Notes under the pieces: model-generated
What the model saw: only the letters and a program-made list of their open reading frames with translations
Told to the model about the DNA's origin: nothing
Databases searched by the model: none
Made by a program: the position numbers and the translations under genes
Shown: positions 54,977 to 64,000 of the stretch, one piece after another
How positions within the stretch are numbered: position 1 is the stretch's first letter
Layout: every line of letters starts with the position of its first letter
Assembly: GCF_004794105.1 (NCBI RefSeq)
Contig: NZ_SRYR01000001.1
Location: forward strand, 744,001 to 808,000
Length of the DNA: 64,000 nucleotides
Direction: 5' to 3'
Origin: Clostridium sartagoforme
GTDB taxonomy: Bacteria; Bacillota; Clostridia; Clostridiales; Clostridiaceae

Positions 54977-55774
54977 ATGATTGTTTATGTAGATATGATT
55001 TTAATTGAAAACTTTATAGTAAATTTATTTTTACTATTAATAACCTTTAAAGTACTTAGATATCGGTATTATAAGAGTATTTACTTGTCAGCTATTATAG
55101 GTTCTTTATATACCTTAGTATTATTTTATGATAATAAAGTACTTGTTTCTATACCTTTTAAAATTATGGTAGCTATTTTAATGATAATAATTAGTTTAAA
55201 AAGTATCAATGTATTAAAGACTATAAAATCAGTATTATCCTTTATAATATCATCTTTTATATTATGTGGATTAACTTTTTCTTTTTCCTTCTTAGAAAAC
55301 TACTATAGTATTTTTAATTCCTATAGTATAAATAATTACTCAATAAAATATCTAATAATTGCCTTGATGTGTTTTTATATAGTTTCACTTAGAGTAGCAG
55401 ACTATATTAAAGATAGAGCAAAGGTTAGTAATTTTATTTATGATATTGAAGTGAGTAATGAAAAGAAAACTATATTTATAAAAGGCTTATTAGATACAGG
55501 AAATGCATTAACAGAACCAGTTACTAATTTACCTTGTATAATTGTGGAAAAGGATTTTTTAGAAGAGTTTAGTACTAAAAATAGCGAAGAATTTACAATT
55601 CCATTTAAAACTATTGGAGAGGAAGGAAATCTTAAGGGATTTAAGATTAAAGATGTAAAGATAAGAGGAGCTGATATGGAGTGGAAGATTGTAGATGTTG
55701 TTATTTGTAAATGTAAGAATAAGTTGAGTAAAGAAAATGAGTTTAATGCATTATTATCAAGAGGAGTAATTTAA
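54977..55774 (+). CDS. spoIIGA: SpoIIGA, membrane protease that activates pro-SigE
   Basis: Protein of 265 aa: five N-terminal hydrophobic helices (about 1-150) and a C-terminal aspartic protease domain with [13 protein letters not shown] carrying the catalytic Asp. It cleaves the pro-sequence of SigE in the mother cell after septation. sigE follows 4 bp downstream. Confidence 0.92.
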   Translation: MIVYVDMILIENFIVNLFLLLITFKVLRYRYYKSIYLSAIIGSLYTLVLFYDNKVLVSIPFKIMVAILMIIISLKSINVLKTIKSVLSFIISSFILCGLTFSFSFLENYYSIFNSYSINNYSIKYLIIALMCFYIVSLRVADYIKDRAKVSNFIYDIEVSNEKKTIFIKGLLDTGNALTEPVTNLPCIIVEKDFLEEFSTKNSEEFTIPFKTIGEEGNLKGFKIKDVKIRGADMEWKIVDVVICKCKNKLSKENEFNALLSRGVI

Positions 55775-55778
55775 GGGT

Positions 55779-56486
55779 ATGATGAGTTTAAGAGTATTAC
55801 TAAATAAGATACTAGTAAAGCTAGGTATATTTAATAAAGAAGTATTTTATGTGGGAGGAAGTGAAGCGCTACCACCACCGCTAAAAAAGGAAGAAGAAGA
55901 GGAATTAGTAGAAAAGTTAATACATGGAGATGAATCTATAAGAGATATTCTAATAGAGAGAAATTTAAGACTGGTTGTATATATAGCAAGAAAGTTTGAA
56001 AACACAGGTGTTGGTGTAGAGGATTTAATTTCTGTTGGTACTATAGGTCTTATTAAGGCAGTAAACACTTTTAATCCTGAGAAAAAAATAAAACTTGCAA
56101 CATATGCATCTAGGTGTATAGAAAATGAAATATTAATGTATTTAAGAAGAAATAGTAAGGTAAAGGCTGAAATATCTTTTTATGAGCCTTTAAATATAGA
56201 TTGGGATGGGAATGAATTATTATTATCAGATATTTTAGGAACTGAAAATGATACTGTATATAATTTAATTGAAGATGAAGTAGATAGAGAATTATTATTT
56301 TTAGCTCTTAAAAATTTAAATGATAGAGAAAAAGAAATAGTTAGATTAAGGTTTGGGTTAAATGGAACTAGGGAAAAGACTCAAAAAGAAGTGGCAGATA
56401 TGCTAGGTATATCACAATCTTATATTTCTAGACTGGAAAAGAAAATAATTAATAGATTAAAAAAAGAAATCAATAAAATGATTTAA
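55779..56486 (+). CDS. sigE: Sporulation sigma factor E precursor
   Basis: Sigma factor of 235 aa. The N-terminal pro-region [16 protein letters not shown] is amphipathic, followed by the conserved [12 protein letters not shown] near the processing site. Regions 2 ([35 protein letters not shown]) and 4 ([22 protein letters not shown]). Early mother-cell factor. Two ATGs (55779, 55782) compete for the start; the exact one is uncertain. Confidence 0.94.
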   Translation: MMSLRVLLNKILVKLGIFNKEVFYVGGSEALPPPLKKEEEEELVEKLIHGDESIRDILIERNLRLVVYIARKFENTGVGVEDLISVGTIGLIKAVNTFNPEKKIKLATYASRCIENEILMYLRRNSKVKAEISFYEPLNIDWDGNELLLSDILGTENDTVYNLIEDEVDRELLFLALKNLNDREKEIVRLRFGLNGTREKTQKEVADMLGISQSYISRLEKKIINRLKKEINKMI

Positions 56487-56497
56487 GGTTGTCTTGG

Positions 56498-56526
56498 GTA
56501 TAAAAAATATTACTATCGGGGATACT
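56498..56526 (+). promoter_or_regulatory. Candidate sigma-F/sigma-G promoter of sigG
   Basis: GTATA (56498-56502), 15 bp and GGGGATACT (56518-56526) match the forespore consensus (GYATA, about 15 bp, GGNNANANT). It lies 42 bp before the sigG start. Confidence 0.65.
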
Positions 56527-56568
56527 TTTTAATGCAGTATGTTATTACTTCATAAGGAGTTGATAAGC

Positions 56569-57345
56569 TTGATTATTAATAAGGTAGAAATATGTGGAGT
56601 TAATACATCCAAGTTACCTGTATTAAAGGAAAAAGAAAAAAGAGAGCTACTTTTAAAGATGAGGGATGATGGAGATAAAAGTGCTAGGGAATCATTTATA
56701 AAAGGAAATTTAAGATTAGTTTTAAGTGTAATTCAAAGATTTAATAATAGAGGTGAAAATGTTGATGATTTATTTCAAGTTGGATGTATTGGCTTAATGA
56801 AAGCTATTGATAATTTCGATTTAGGTCAAAATGTAAAATTTTCTACCTATGCAGTTCCTATGATTATAGGAGAAATAAGACGATATTTAAGAGATAATAA
56901 CTCTATTAGAGTAAGTAGATCCTTAAGGGATATTGCATATAAGGCATTGCTGGTAAGAGATAAGCTGATTAAAGAGAATGATAAGGAACCTACTGTATCA
57001 CAAATTGCAAAAGAACTAAACTTACCTAGAGAAGAAGTGGTTTTTGCATTAGATGCTATTCAAGATCCGGTTTCTTTATTTGAACCAATTTATCACGATG
57101 GAGGAGATGCAATATATGTAATGGATCAAATAAGTGATTCTAAAAATACTGATGAAAGTTGGCTTGAGAATATTTCAATAAAAGAAGCTATGAAAAAGCT
57201 TAATGATAGAGAAAAACTTATACTAACATTAAGATTTTTCAATGGAAGAACTCAAATGGAAGTGGCTGATGAAATTGGAATTTCACAAGCTCAAGTATCA
57301 AGATTGGAAAAAACTGCATTAAAGCATATGAGAAAATATGTTTAG
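56569..57345 (+). CDS. sigG: Forespore sigma factor G
   Basis: Sigma factor of 258 aa. TTG 56569 is chosen because AAGGAG (56554-56559) lies 9 nt upstream and the resulting N-terminus MIINKVEICGVNTSKLPVL is the conserved SigG start; an ATG at 56539 lies before the binding site. Region 2 KGNLRLVLSVIQRFNNRGEN, region 3 VSRSLRDIAYKALLVRDKL, region 4 ISQAQVSRLEKTALKHM. Late forespore transcription. Confidence 0.95.
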   Translation: MIINKVEICGVNTSKLPVLKEKEKRELLLKMRDDGDKSARESFIKGNLRLVLSVIQRFNNRGENVDDLFQVGCIGLMKAIDNFDLGQNVKFSTYAVPMIIGEIRRYLRDNNSIRVSRSLRDIAYKALLVRDKLIKENDKEPTVSQIAKELNLPREEVVFALDAIQDPVSLFEPIYHDGGDAIYVMDQISDSKNTDESWLENISIKEAMKKLNDREKLILTLRFFNGRTQMEVADEIGISQAQVSRLEKTALKHMRKYV

Positions 57346-57368
57346 AGCTCTTTTATAGAGCTCTAAAA
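57343..57368. repeat. Inverted repeat after sigG
   Basis: TTAGAGCTCT and AGAGCTCTAA with a short loop overlap the sigG stop codon. It is followed by A rather than T on the + strand, so it is not a normal + strand terminator; it may stabilise the mRNA end. Confidence 0.5.
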
Positions 57369-57411
57369 AATGAAATATTAAGTACAAGCTTTTATGAAAT
57401 GGGGGATTATT

Positions 57412-57723
57412 ATGGGTTTTTTTGATAATAATGAATTTGAAAATGAAGAAGTAGTTGAAGAAAGTGGAATAACATTACATTCCTTAAATGCTTTAAGAAC
57501 AATGGAAGTAATAGATATAAAAACTGGTTCTAAGATTGGATTTATAAAAGACTTTGTTATAGATATAAAGGAAAGCAGGATAGTATCTATTTTATTGCCA
57601 GGAATGGCAAAAGGATGGTTTGGAAAAGAAGAAGATATAGAAATACCCTGGGATAAAGTGAAAAAAGCAGGAATGGAAGTAGTATTAGTAGATAGCAGTG
57701 AAGTGGATGGTCTTAAAAAGTAA
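57412..57723 (+). CDS. YlmC/YmxH-family PRC-barrel sporulation protein
   Basis: Protein of 103 aa. ATG 57412 follows GGGGG at 7-8 nt; an earlier ATG 57394 has no site. The core MEVIDIKTGSKIGFIKDFVI and DIEIPWDKVKKAGMEVVLV is the PRC barrel of YlmC/YmxH proteins found in endospore formers. Molecular role unknown. Placed between sigG and nrdR. Confidence 0.85.
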   Translation: MGFFDNNEFENEEVVEESGITLHSLNALRTMEVIDIKTGSKIGFIKDFVIDIKESRIVSILLPGMAKGWFGKEEDIEIPWDKVKKAGMEVVLVDSSEVDGLKK

Positions 57724-57798
57724 AAAATCCTAGCAAATAATAAGGAAAAAATGTATAATTTATATTGTACTAGATAAGTTAGGAAAGGCGTGAATTAA

Positions 57799-58254
57799 AT
57801 GAGGTGTCCATTTTGTTCCTTTGAGGAAAGCAAGGTAGTAGACTCAAGATCAACTGATGATAATACTACAATTAGAAGACGTAGAGAATGCTTAAGTTGT
57901 AGTAAAAGATATACTACATATGAAAAAGTAGAGGATATTCCTATTCTTGTTGTTAAAAGGGATTCTACAAGGGAAAATTTTAATAGAGAAAAGATAATTA
58001 ATGGGTTAATTAGAGCATGTCAAAAAAGACCTATTTCTAGAATGCAAATTGAAGCAATGGCTGAGGATATAGAAAAAACAATTAGTAATAAAATGATTAC
58101 TGAAGTAAACTCAAAACATATTGGTGAAATGGTAATGGATAGACTTAAAGATATTGACGAGATATCTTATGTAAGATTTGCATCTGTATATAGAGAATTT
58201 AAAGACATTAACACATTTTTAGAAGAAATAAAAAACTTAGTTCATAAAAAATAG
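57799..58254 (+). CDS. nrdR: NrdR, ribonucleotide reductase repressor
   Basis: Protein of 151 aa. N-terminal zinc ribbon (CPFC and CLSC pairs) with RRRRECLSCSKRYTTYEK, then the ATP-cone (LVVKRDSTRENFNREKIING). Senses ATP/dATP and represses nrd genes. Ribosome binding site AGGAAAGG. Confidence 0.95.
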   Translation: MRCPFCSFEESKVVDSRSTDDNTTIRRRRECLSCSKRYTTYEKVEDIPILVVKRDSTRENFNREKIINGLIRACQKRPISRMQIEAMAEDIEKTISNKMITEVNSKHIGEMVMDRLKDIDEISYVRFASVYREFKDINTFLEEIKNLVHKK

Positions 58255-58297
58255 GACTGTTTACAATGATTTAAGGATCGTTTTAGCAGTCCTTTTT
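58253..58297 (+). terminator. Terminator after nrdR
   Basis: AGGACTG (58253-58259, overlapping the stop) pairs with CAGTCCT (58287-58293), followed by TTTT. Confidence 0.75.
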
Positions 58298-58452
58298 CAT
58301 TTGTATTTTATATTTTAGATAGGTACTTATATTTAACTAAATTTAAAGTTAAGTTAAAAATAAGTTAAAATATGATGAGACAAGCTAAAATAAATAGAAA
58401 AAAGTCCATATTAATGGTAAAATTAATAAAAATATAATAATGAGGTGAATTA

Positions 58453-59190
58453 ATGAAAATCTTGTATGCTAAAGATTTTAATAGGGTGTTAGACTTCCTA
58501 ACAATAAACTTAGATGGAGTTACGTTGGCCTTTTCAACTGCTGAAAATGACAGAAGCTTTAATAGGCATAAGGATTACGGAATAAACAATCTAAATAGCA
58601 TTGTTAAAGATTTTAATATAAATAATATAAAATACCTAAATCAAATTCATAGTGATGAAGTGCTTGTTTATAGAAATGATTTTGAAAATATTACTGATAA
58701 AGAAGGGGATGCATTAATTACTAGTGAAAAAGAATGTGCTATTGGAGTATTTACAGCTGATTGTGTTCCAATTATTATAGTTGATGATAAAAATAAGGTT
58801 ATAGCTGCTATTCATAGTGGGTGGAAAGGAACTTATAATTCAATAGTTACAAGAACCTTAGAAAAAATGATTGATGAATTTAATATAGATATAGTTAATA
58901 CTAAAATTTTTATTGGACCACATATTAGGCAGTGTTGCTACGAAGTATCAGAAGACCTTAAGGAAAAGTTTATAGATAAGACAAATATAGATAGGGATAT
59001 TTTATTTAAGGGAAGAAATCTTAGTTTAGAAGAGTGTATTTTAAAGGATGTTAGAGAGTTTGGTATAAAAGAAGATAATATATATTCTTTAGATCTTTGT
59101 ACTCATTGTGAAGAGGATATAAAACTATTTTCATATAGAAAATCTGTAGGAACATATGGAAGATTATTTTCATTTGCTTTTATTAAATAG
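58453..59190 (+). CDS. pgeF: PgeF/YfiH-type multicopper-fold purine nucleoside-acting enzyme
   Basis: Protein of 245 aa: LNQIHSDEVLVY, GDALITSEKECAIGVFTADC, AAIHSGWKGT and IRQCCYEVS carry the His and Cys ligands of the YfiH family. Members are reported as purine nucleoside phosphorylase/adenosine deaminase or as peptidoglycan-editing factors. It lies 12 bp before phoP. Confidence 0.88.
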   Translation: MKILYAKDFNRVLDFLTINLDGVTLAFSTAENDRSFNRHKDYGINNLNSIVKDFNINNIKYLNQIHSDEVLVYRNDFENITDKEGDALITSEKECAIGVFTADCVPIIIVDDKNKVIAAIHSGWKGTYNSIVTRTLEKMIDEFNIDIVNTKIFIGPHIRQCCYEVSEDLKEKFIDKTNIDRDILFKGRNLSLEECILKDVREFGIKEDNIYSLDLCTHCEEDIKLFSYRKSVGTYGRLFSFAFIK

Positions 59191-59202
59191 GGAGGTTTAA
59201 TT

Positions 59203-59901
59203 ATGCAAGAAAAAATATTGGTAGTAGATGATGAAGATCATATTGTAGAGCTTATAAGTTATAACTTAATTAATTCAGGATATACAGTTTTAACTGCAAA
59301 CAATGGTTTAGATGCTGTGAGTATAATTAAGAAGGAAAGGCCTAATTTAGTATTACTAGATTTAATGCTTCCTGGTTTAGATGGGTTTGATGTATGTAAA
59401 TCTGTTAGAAGTGATGCTGAAACAAAGGATATTTCAATAATTATGTTAACAGCAAAAGGTGAAGAGCTTGATAAGATATTAGGACTTGAACTTGGAGCAG
59501 ATGATTATATAACAAAGCCTTTTTCAATTAGGGAGCTTTTAGCAAGAATAAAAGCTATTTTAAGAAGGACAAAATCCTCATCTGCAAATGAAGAAATATT
59601 TAAGACTAATGAAATATATATTAATTTTGAAAGAAGAGAAGTATCAATTTTAGATAATAAAATTGATTTAACTTTAAAAGAATTTGAGCTTTTAGAAATC
59701 CTTGTAAAAAATAGAGGTAAGATATTAACTAGAGAAACTTTATTAGATAAAATATGGGGATATGAATATGTAGGTGAAACTAGAACTGTTGATGTTCATA
59801 TAAGATATTTAAGAAAGAAAATTGAAGTAGACGATAAGAATCCAAAATTTATAGAAACTATAAGGGGAGTAGGATATAGATTTAATCCTAATTATAATTA
59901 A
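59203..59901 (+). CDS. phoP: PhoP/PhoB-like response regulator
   Basis: OmpR-family regulator of 232 aa. Receiver: VVDDEDHI, phosphoacceptor in LVLLDLMLPG, Lys in ADDYITKPFS. C-terminal winged helix DLTLKEFELLEILVKNRGK and TVDVHIRYLRKKIE. Partner of the next gene and likely regulator of the pst genes beyond it. Confidence 0.92.
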   Translation: MQEKILVVDDEDHIVELISYNLINSGYTVLTANNGLDAVSIIKKERPNLVLLDLMLPGLDGFDVCKSVRSDAETKDISIIMLTAKGEELDKILGLELGADDYITKPFSIRELLARIKAILRRTKSSSANEEIFKTNEIYINFERREVSILDNKIDLTLKEFELLEILVKNRGKILTRETLLDKIWGYEYVGETRTVDVHIRYLRKKIEVDDKNPKFIETIRGVGYRFNPNYN

Positions 59902-59904
59902 ATT

Positions 59905-61611
59905 ATGAAAAAAAGAATACTTTTTTCATCTTTAATTACAGTAATATTTGCATTAATAATAGTAACATGTTCATTTATTGCCTTAGTAAATATAAAAGGA
60001 ATAGAAGTTACTAAAGAAACCTTAAAGACATATAACGAAATCTTAATAAGGACTGATAGTCTTAATGGCGACTTTATAGAGGAGTTTCATATAAATAACT
60101 CAGATGTTAGATTTACTTTTATAGATAAAAATGGCAATGTAATTAAGGATACAGAAAATAAAAGCTTAGAAAATCACTTAAATAGAGAAGAAGTATTAGG
60201 TGCTTTTGAAGTAGGAGAAGCCTCTGCAACTAGACTTAGTGATACTCAAGGAGTTAATGTAGTATATTTTGCAACTAAGGTAAATGATGATTTAGTTTTA
60301 CGCTCTTCAGTACCATTGAATACTATCGAATTTTTTACTGCAGATTATATAAAATATTATTTAATAATAATCTTGCTTGTATTATTCTTATCTATAGGTC
60401 TTTCATTAAAATTAATTAGAGCTATTATATATCCATTAAAGGAGCTTAAATCAGTAACTAATAAAATTGCAAATGGAGACTATAGTAGAAGAGTTAATAT
60501 ATTTACTAATGATGAAATAGGTTCTTTAGCAAATACATTTAACAATATGGCAGATCAATTGCAATCTAAAATAAGTGATTCATTAGATAAACAAAACAAA
60601 CTAGAAGCTATACTTGAGAGTATGGAAAGTGGAGTAATAGCAGTAGATAATAATAAAAAAGTTATTTTAATTAATCCATATGCAAAAAACCTTTTTGGGA
60701 TTGAAGGAGATATCATAGGAGAAAATATATCAGAACATATTATTGACTATGATTTGATTAGTTTTATTAAAAGTATACATGAAATTGAAACTAAAGAAAT
60801 TAAGCTTATGCACCCTATAGAAAGGGAGCTTAGGATAAAAAAAGCTCCAATAATTAATTATAGAAAAATGCCTATGGGTGTAGTAGTAACTGTATTAGAT
60901 ATTACAGATATAAAAAGGTTAGAAAATATAAGAAGTCAATTTGTTGCAAATGTATCTCACGAATTAAAAACTCCATTAACATCTATAAAAGGATTTGCAG
61001 AAACATTAAAATATGTTGAAGATACATCTACAAGAGAAAAATTCCTAGATATAATAGATAAAGAAGCAGAAAGATTGACTAGTTTAATTAATGATATTTT
61101 AATTTTATCTAATATAGAAAATAGCAATAAGATGATAGAAGATGAATTCAGCCCAAGTGAAGTTATAGAAGATGTCATCAATATGTTTACAACTAATGTT
61201 AATAAAAAGGAAGTAATAATTAATTATGAAGGCAATAAAAGTGTAGTGCTTATTGGAGATAAAGATAAGTTCTTTCAAATGATGCTTAATCTAGTTGAAA
61301 ATGCTATTAAGTATTCTGCTTCAAAAACAATTATTAAAATTAACTCATATGAAAGAGGAGGTTACTATTTTATTATAGTAGAGGATAATGGTATAGGAAT
61401 ACCTAAAGAAGATTTGCCGAGAATCTTTGAGAGATTTTATAGAGTTGATAAATCTAGGGCAAAAGGGGGAACTGGTTTAGGCCTAGCTATAGTTAAACAT
61501 ATAGTAAAGATATTTAATGGAGAAATATATGTTAAATCAGTTTTAAATGAAGGAACTAAGTTTACTATAAAACTTAGGAAGTCAAAAAGGTTAAAAGATA
61601 TTAATTATTAA
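59905..61611 (+). CDS. phoR: PhoR-like sensor histidine kinase
   Basis: Protein of 568 aa: two transmembrane helices (about 8-29 and 150-170) around an extracytoplasmic domain, HAMP, PAS (ILESMESGVIAVDNNKKVIL), HisKA with His352 in FVANVSHELKTPLTSIKG, and HATPase (MLNLVENAIKYS, VEDNGIGI, GGTGLGLAIVKH). Senses phosphate limitation together with the Pst transporter. Four bases after phoP. Confidence 0.93.
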   Translation: MKKRILFSSLITVIFALIIVTCSFIALVNIKGIEVTKETLKTYNEILIRTDSLNGDFIEEFHINNSDVRFTFIDKNGNVIKDTENKSLENHLNREEVLGAFEVGEASATRLSDTQGVNVVYFATKVNDDLVLRSSVPLNTIEFFTADYIKYYLIIILLVLFLSIGLSLKLIRAIIYPLKELKSVTNKIANGDYSRRVNIFTNDEIGSLANTFNNMADQLQSKISDSLDKQNKLEAILESMESGVIAVDNNKKVILINPYAKNLFGIEGDIIGENISEHIIDYDLISFIKSIHEIETKEIKLMHPIERELRIKKAPIINYRKMPMGVVVTVLDITDIKRLENIRSQFVANVSHELKTPLTSIKGFAETLKYVEDTSTREKFLDIIDKEAERLTSLINDILILSNIENSNKMIEDEFSPSEVIEDVINMFTTNVNKKEVIINYEGNKSVVLIGDKDKFFQMMLNLVENAIKYSASKTIIKINSYERGGYYFIIVEDNGIGIPKEDLPRIFERFYRVDKSRAKGGTGLGLAIVKHIVKIFNGEIYVKSVLNEGTKFTIKLRKSKRLKDINY

Positions 61612-61614
61612 GTT

Positions 61615-61647
61615 AAGGAGCTGCTAATAGGCAGCTTCTTTGTTTTT
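61615..61647 (+). terminator. Terminator after phoPR
   Basis: AAGGAGCTGC pairs with GCAGCTTCTT, followed by TGTTTTT. Confidence 0.78.
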
Positions 61648-61753
61648 ATAGGATATATTTTTGTAGAACTGCAAGTTTTATATAAAACATAGTTAGAGGA
61701 GTGATAAAGATTATACATCTATGTAATTATATGGATAGTTTTGTTAAATTCAT

Positions 61754-61802
61754 TTAACAATTTCATAACTTTTCTTAACATTTAACCAATATTACCTTAA
61801 CT
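61754..61802 (+). promoter_or_regulatory. Pho-box-like array upstream of pstS
   Basis: Repeats of TTAACA type occur at 61754 (TTAACA), 61765 (ATAACT), 61775 (TTAACA), 61782 (TTAACC) and 61797 (TTAACT). The first three are 10-11 bp apart, the helical phasing of PhoP boxes. A TATGAT at about 61812 could be the -10. Supports control by the adjacent PhoPR pair. Confidence 0.6.
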
Positions 61803-61872
61803 TTTAGATATTATGATAAGTATGTAAAGTAAATAAATAAAACGGCGAAACGTCAATTTGGAGGAGAATTTT

Positions 61873-62721
61873 ATGAAAAGAAAAAGTTTAAAACTTTTAT
61901 GTACTGCATTATTAATTTCTATGGTAGGAGGAGTAGTTGCAGGCTGTGGAAATTCAGGAGACAAGCCAGAAGCTAATAGTTCAGAACCAGTAACTATATC
62001 TATATCAGGATCTACATCTGTAGGACCTTTAATGGAAAAGGTTGCTGAAAAATATGAAGGTGCTAATAGCAATGTTTCTATTGAAATAAATCAAGTTGGA
62101 TCATCAGCAGGAATTAAGGATGCAATAAATGGAGTTTCTGAAATAGGAATGTCTTCAAGAGAACTTAAGGCAGAAGAAGAAAGCCAAGTTAAATCTAATG
62201 TTATTGCATATGATGGAATAGCAATTATAACAAATAAAAACAATCAAATTAAAAACATAACTTTAGATCAAATTAAAGGAATATATACAGGACAAATAAC
62301 TAACTGGAATCAAATAGATGGCGGAAAGGATGCACCAATAGTAGTAGTATCAAGAGAAGAAGGATCAGGAACTAGAGATGCATTCCAAGAAATAGTTGGT
62401 TATAAATCAGAAGAGTTAAAAGCAGATGCTATGATATCTAATGGTAATGGTGGAGTTAAAGAATCTGTAGCTTCAAATGAAAATGCAGTTGGATTCGTTT
62501 CATTTGAATACTTAGATGATAAAGTAAATATAGCAAATGTAGAAAATGTAGAACCTAAAGCTGATTTAGTTAAATCAGGAGAATATAAAATTTCAAGACC
62601 ATTCTTATTAGTAAATAAGGATGGAGAATTAAGCGAAGATGGACAAAAACTTATAGATTTTATATTAAGTGATGAAGGTCAAACAATAGTTAAGGAAAAC
62701 AAGTTAATTCCAATTAAGTAG
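61873..62721 (+). CDS. pstS: Phosphate ABC transporter substrate-binding lipoprotein PstS
   Basis: Protein of 282 aa. ATG 61873 follows GGAGGAG (61860-61866). The signal peptide LKLLCTALLISMVGGVVAGC ends in a lipobox, then TISISGSTSVGPLMEKVAEK, VVSREEGSGTRDAFQEIVG and NGGVKESVASNENAVGFVSF, the phosphate-binding loops. First gene of pstSCA; likely induced through PhoPR. Confidence 0.95.
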   Translation: MKRKSLKLLCTALLISMVGGVVAGCGNSGDKPEANSSEPVTISISGSTSVGPLMEKVAEKYEGANSNVSIEINQVGSSAGIKDAINGVSEIGMSSRELKAEEESQVKSNVIAYDGIAIITNKNNQIKNITLDQIKGIYTGQITNWNQIDGGKDAPIVVVSREEGSGTRDAFQEIVGYKSEELKADAMISNGNGGVKESVASNENAVGFVSFEYLDDKVNIANVENVEPKADLVKSGEYKISRPFLLVNKDGELSEDGQKLIDFILSDEGQTIVKENKLIPIK

Positions 62722-62734
62722 TAGCTTGATATAT

Positions 62735-62764
62735 TAAGAATGCCCTAAATCTCGGGCATTCTTA
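62735..62764 (+). terminator. Hairpin between pstS and pstC (attenuator-like)
   Basis: TAAGAATGCCC and GGGCATTCTTA are perfect arms. The tail ACTTTCAT is not a full T-run, so it likely lets part of the transcripts through and keeps pstS in excess of pstC. Confidence 0.65.
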
Positions 62765-62785
62765 CTTTCATAGGAGAGTGTATTA

Positions 62786-63673
62786 ATGTTGAATGTTAAA
62801 AGAAATAACAATAATAAATATGTAATAGAAAATGTATCTAAGGCAATATTTTTAGTAAGTGCTCTTATTGCAGTAGTAAGCTTGTTATTAATTATAGGCT
62901 TTGTATTTTATAAAGGACTTACACCTTTTGTAAGTAAGGGGTATTCTTTTAGTGAGTTCTTCTTTGGTACTAAATGGATACCAAGCTCAGATAAATTTGG
63001 AATATTACCTATGGTATTAGCTTCAATTTTTGGAACATTAGGTTCTTTAGTACTAGGAGTGCCAATAGGAATATTAACAGCTGTATTTATAGCTGAAATC
63101 GCACCTAAAAGAATAGGGAAAATTATATCTGGAGCAGTAGAACTTTTAGCAGGAATTCCATCAGTATTATATGGGGTTTTTGGTTTGGCAGTTATAGTTC
63201 CTTGGATTATGAATACATTTAATTTACCAAAGGGACAAAGTTTATTAGCAATAATTATAGTATTATCAATTATGATGCTGCCAACAATAGTTACAGTTTC
63301 AGAAACTGCAATAAGAGCAGTTCCTAAATCATATAAAGAGGGTTCTTTAGCTTTAGGTGCTTCTCATATAGAAACTACCTTTAAGGTTGTAGTTCCAGCT
63401 GCAAAATCTGGTATATTGGCAGCTGTAGTTTTAGGTATAGGTAGAGCAATTGGTGAAACTATGGCAATTATATTAGTTGCAGGTAATTCACCAGTAATTC
63501 CTACTTCAATAATGGATTCGGTAAGACCATTGACTACTAATATAGCACTGGAAATGGGATATGCCTTTGGCACTCATCAAGAAATGCTATTTGCAACAGG
63601 AGTTATATTATTCTTATTTATACTATTATTAAACTTAGTTTTAAGTAAACTTTCTAATAAGGAAGGTAAATAA
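62786..63673 (+). CDS. pstC: Phosphate ABC transporter permease PstC
   Basis: Membrane protein of 295 aa with six helices. FFFGTKWIPSSDKFGILPMV, AEIAPKRIGKIISGAVELLAG (described in part) and the EAA-loop region ALGASHIETTFKVVVPAA, then GIGRAIGETMAIILVAGN. Pairs with PstA to form the channel. Two bases separate it from pstA. Confidence 0.94.
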   Translation: MLNVKRNNNNKYVIENVSKAIFLVSALIAVVSLLLIIGFVFYKGLTPFVSKGYSFSEFFFGTKWIPSSDKFGILPMVLASIFGTLGSLVLGVPIGILTAVFIAEIAPKRIGKIISGAVELLAGIPSVLYGVFGLAVIVPWIMNTFNLPKGQSLLAIIIVLSIMMLPTIVTVSETAIRAVPKSYKEGSLALGASHIETTFKVVVPAAKSGILAAVVLGIGRAIGETMAIILVAGNSPVIPTSIMDSVRPLTTNIALEMGYAFGTHQEMLFATGVILFLFILLLNLVLSKLSNKEGK

Positions 63674-63675
63674 TT

Positions 63676-64000
63676 ATGAGAAAATTTAAAGAGAATTTAT
63701 TGAAATTAATGCTTTGGCTATCGGCTATAGTTACAGTAGCAGTTTTAGTATGTATTTTAGGATTTATATTTATTAAAGGTTATAAATTAATTAACATAGA
63801 TTTTGTTACTAAGAATTACTCACCATCAGGTGGGGGTGGAATACTACCAATGATAATTTCTACTTTATATACAGTATTTATTTCTATTATAGTAGCAACG
63901 CCAATTGGAGTGTTAGCAGCAATATATTTAACTGAATATGCAAAGCAAGGGGCAGTAGTAAAGCTTATTAGATTTGCTACAGAAAGCTTATCTGGAATAC
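63676..64000 (+). CDS. pstA: Phosphate ABC transporter permease PstA (partial)
   Basis: ATG 63676 follows AAGGAAGG. The first 108 residues are visible: a transmembrane helix (LSAIVTVAVLVCILGFIFI), YSPSGGGGILPMIISTLYTV and ATPIGVLAAIYLTEYAK, matching PstA. The gene runs past the window end; pstB and phoU would be expected next. Confidence 0.92.
   Translation, partial: MRKFKENLLKLMLWLSAIVTVAVLVCILGFIFIKGYKLINIDFVTKNYSPSGGGGILPMIISTLYTVFISIIVATPIGVLAAIYLTEYAKQGAVVKLIRFATESLSGI

Overview
The window is one stretch of a low-GC, AT-rich Firmicutes chromosome. Codon use, strong AGGAGG-type ribosome binding sites, frequent TTG/GTG starts, a six-gene Rnf complex, AdhE, and the spore genes spoIIGA, sigE, sigG and sigK together point to Clostridium sensu stricto (cluster I). 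I cannot name the species. Almost all genes are on the + strand. No phage, CRISPR array, insertion sequence, rRNA or tRNA gene was seen. Gene content is mostly core; the accessory flavour lies in the first 15 kb and in short interspersed repeats.

Layout. 1-3.4 kb: tail of a chemotaxis receptor, a cation-efflux gene broken by an in-frame TGA, and a DegS/DegU-like two-component pair. 3.6-10.5 kb: a LevR-type sigma-54 activator and a split cellobiose-type PTS (EIIB-EIIA-DUF871/MupG-like, then EIIC). Each transcription unit has its own -24/-12 promoter and a matching TGTGTAA/TTACACA inverted repeat about 95 bp upstream. 10.5-15.2 kb: a coiled-coil protein, ClpS-ClpA, a small membrane protein and a TPR protein. 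15.3-20.2 kb: rnfCDGEAB, with an unusually short RnfC. 20.2-26.6 kb: an FAD oxidoreductase, a YqfO/NIF3-insert-like protein, a MarR regulator with a FabT-like operator, a HutP-family protein and an ABC transporter of the TrpXYZ type. 27-29.7 kb: adhE behind a strong promoter with Rex-like sites.

30.3-36.9 kb: a probable 6S RNA, rarA, iscR-iscS-iscU-mnmA (sulfur mobilisation to tRNA thiolation), a PRC-barrel protein and an AI-2E family permease. 37-45.5 kb: an alanine T-box and alaS, then ireB-ruvX-DUF1292-fur-rnjA and typA. 45.6-50.8 kb: mltG-trmR-trhP-udk-pbp, the same order as the Bacillus subtilis yrrL-yrrM-yrrN/O-udk-pbpI block. 51.1-58.3 kb: uninterrupted sigK, pilT, ftsZ, spoIIGA-sigE, sigG, ylmC/ymxH and nrdR. 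58.4-64 kb: pgeF, phoP-phoR and pstS-pstC-pstA (cut by the window end), with a Pho-box-like array before pstS.

I did not find an obviously new multi-gene defence or mobile system. The most original signals are the paired UAS/sigma-54 architecture of the split PTS with a MupG-like enzyme, the short RnfC lacking the usual NADH/FMN glycine-rich region, the TGA-interrupted CDF gene, a hairpin between the Shine-Dalgarno and the start codon of ireB, a terminator whose 3' arm holds the next gene's ribosome binding site, and several families of small intergenic repeats.
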